Positions 63,032 through 64,000 of a stretch of 64,000 nt of DNA are shown here, one piece after another. Both the position numbers and the translations under genes were made by a program. The notes beneath the pieces are model-generated. The model saw nothing but the letters and a program-made list of their open reading frames with translations. It made no database searches and was not told the DNA's origin. The DNA is from CAMWXW01 sp051650105 (lineage in GTDB: Bacteria; Desulfobacterota; Desulfovibrionia; Desulfovibrionales; Desulfovibrionaceae), in assembly GCA_051650105.1 (NCBI GenBank), contig JBOFIJ010000017.1:1-64000 (forward strand), read 5' to 3'. Within the stretch, counting starts at the first letter, position 1; each line of letters begins with the position of its first letter.

Positions 63032-64000
63032 TTAATTAGCTCCTATAGCGTTTGTTTTCTTATTGAGGGGCAGATAAGGTAGAAGAGTGCCAGCAGAAGT
63101 AGATGGAATAATAACCTTTTGTAGTTCAGGAGCAGAAAATAGCCTTTGCATAGTTTCAAGATAAAGTCTTTTTCGTGTTACTTCAGGGGACTTTACGTAT
63201 TGTTCAAGAAGAAGAGAGAATCGTTCTGCTTCAGCTGTGGCTATTTTTAAAGAGGCGATTTGGTATCCCTCCGCTTGGTTAAGCATTTCGGCTGCACGAC
63301 CACGAGCTCGAGGAATAATCTCATTTCTGTAGGCAAGAGCTTCATTGATAAAACGAGATTTATCTTCTCTTGCACTTGCAACATCTTTAAATGCTTCAGA
63401 AACAGCCTCAGGAGGATATACATTTTGCATTTGAACAGCTAATATTTTCACTCCAAGATTGTAATTATCAGCTATTTCTTGAAGGGTACTTGCAGCAGTT
63501 GTTTGAATGAGTTGTTTACCTTCTGTCAAGGCCGCATCGATATCACTTGAACCAATAACTTCTCTCATAACAGACTGGGAAGCGTTTTTCAACAGTTCGT
63601 GTTGATCAGCAGCTTTGAATAAATATTTAACAGGGTCATTAATTTGATACTGAACGCTGAATTGTACATTAACAATATTTTCATCCTTTGTGAGCATTTC
63701 AGATTCACTATTGCTTGCTGAAGCATTAACAAAACCCACCTCGAAACGTTTTACTTCAAAAACTTTGGGTTTATAAATCTCATATATTGGGTACGGCAGT
63801 TTATAATGAGGGCCAGGCTCAGTGGTTTCAATATATTTCCCAAAACGAGTAACTACACCTAGTTCATCTGGTTGGACTATATAAAAACCTTGAGCAAGCC
63901 AAAATATAACAAGAAGGAGAGTAATAATTAAAGACATTTTTCTGAAATTGCCAAAAAATTCTTCAAATTTAATAAAAGAGTCTTCCCTCTTTTTCTTATT
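63032..64000 (-). CDS. hflK: HflK, modulator of FtsH protease (5' end beyond window)
   Basis: Partial: the frame stays open to the window edge at 64000, with 21 codons (rich in Lys/Glu/Phe, ending FGNFRK) ahead of an internal ATG at 63937. HflK proteins have a 40-80-residue cytosolic N-terminus before the transmembrane helix, so the real start is outside. Visible are the membrane helix (LIITLLLVIFWLAQGFYIV), the SPFH domain (YIVQPDELGVVTRFGKY) and the helical AEAERFSLLLEQYVKSPEVTRKRLYLETM block. Pairs with hflC. Confidence 0.93.
   Translation of the reverse strand, partial: NKKKREDSFIKFEEFFGNFRKMSLIITLLLVIFWLAQGFYIVQPDELGVVTRFGKYIETTEPGPHYKLPYPIYEIYKPKVFEVKRFEVGFVNASASNSESEMLTKDENIVNVQFSVQYQINDPVKYLFKAADQHELLKNASQSVMREVIGSSDIDAALTEGKQLIQTTAASTLQEIADNYNLGVKILAVQMQNVYPPEAVSEAFKDVASAREDKSRFINEALAYRNEIIPRARGRAAEMLNQAEGYQIASLKIATAEAERFSLLLEQYVKSPEVTRKRLYLETMQRLFSAPELQKVIIPSTSAGTLLPYLPLNKKTNAIGAN

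Noticed and set aside
1..64000. CRISPR array, rRNA operon, insertion sequence or integrase
   Set aside because: Looked for spaced direct repeats, rRNA-like stretches and transposase motifs on both strands; none seen.

Overview
The window is an AT-rich (about one third G+C by eye) chromosomal segment of a Gram-negative bacterium. It carries lipid A/KDO genes, an HflKC complex, flagellin and a periplasmic seleno-formate dehydrogenase. The aromatic pathway starts through the archaeal-type ADTH synthase / 3-dehydroquinate synthase II pair, which in bacteria is typical of Desulfovibrionaceae. Low G+C, long non-coding stretches, decaying gene copies and a truncated aromatic operon point to a genome-reduced, host-associated member of that family. 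Lawsonia intracellularis or a close relative fits best; this is inference, because no rRNA or species marker lies in the window.

Layout. 0.6-2.8 kb: ddl-kdtA (envelope). 3.0-7.0 kb: sigma-54 activator and a large periplasmic TPR protein. 7.1-9.7 kb: zinc-independent GTP cyclohydrolase folE2, a methyltransferase and divergent znuA. 9.7-13.5 kb: minus-strand cluster rpsF-rpsR-rplI-skp-lpxD-fabI, trailed by a decayed copy of the fabI 3' end. 13.7-18.3 kb: rlpA, rpiB, cysS, and an NtrC-family response regulator followed by a short copy of its own 3' end. 18.3-24.6 kb: outer-membrane protein, dksA-like gene, orphan phage portal gene and two orphan helical proteins. 24.6-28.2 kb: ispH, TPM-like protein, ffh, tadA, tRNA-Met. 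28.3-34.2 kb: phage-like small membrane protein, flagellin, ispG, pgi, malic enzyme. 35-42 kb: nitroreductase, VOC protein, the aromatic operon and recJ. 42.2-48.8 kb: SpoIIE-like pseudophosphatase candidate, nrnA, and a 1040-residue orphan protein that looks like a host-directed effector. 48.9-52.6 kb: fdhAB with an in-frame selenocysteine TGA. 52.9-57.6 kb: rsfS, gpmI, dsbD and a broken small lipoprotein gene. 58.6-64 kb: yggT, HAD phosphatase, conserved hypothetical, galU, TspO-like protein, hflC and hflK (runs off the window).

How the parts fit. Central metabolism (pgi, gpmI, malic enzyme, formate dehydrogenase), isoprenoid synthesis by the MEP route (ispG, ispH), cell envelope (ddl, kdtA, lpxD, skp, rlpA, galU) and protein quality control (ffh, hflKC, dsbD) are intact. 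The aromatic operon keeps the steps to chorismate and a chorismate mutase, but the prephenate dehydratase half is missing or unrecognisable and tyrA/trp genes do not follow.

Most interesting signals: (1) the 1040-residue protein at 45680-48802, with a RhoGAP-like N-terminal segment and seven RRxS/T kinase-consensus sites; (2) degenerate 3'-end duplications directly behind two genes; (3) dispersed single phage genes; (4) an SD-sequestering inverted repeat in front of the dksA-like gene; (5) a selenoprotein TGA in fdhA and an unrelated in-frame TGA in a small lipoprotein gene. No CRISPR array, rRNA, insertion sequence or integrase was found.
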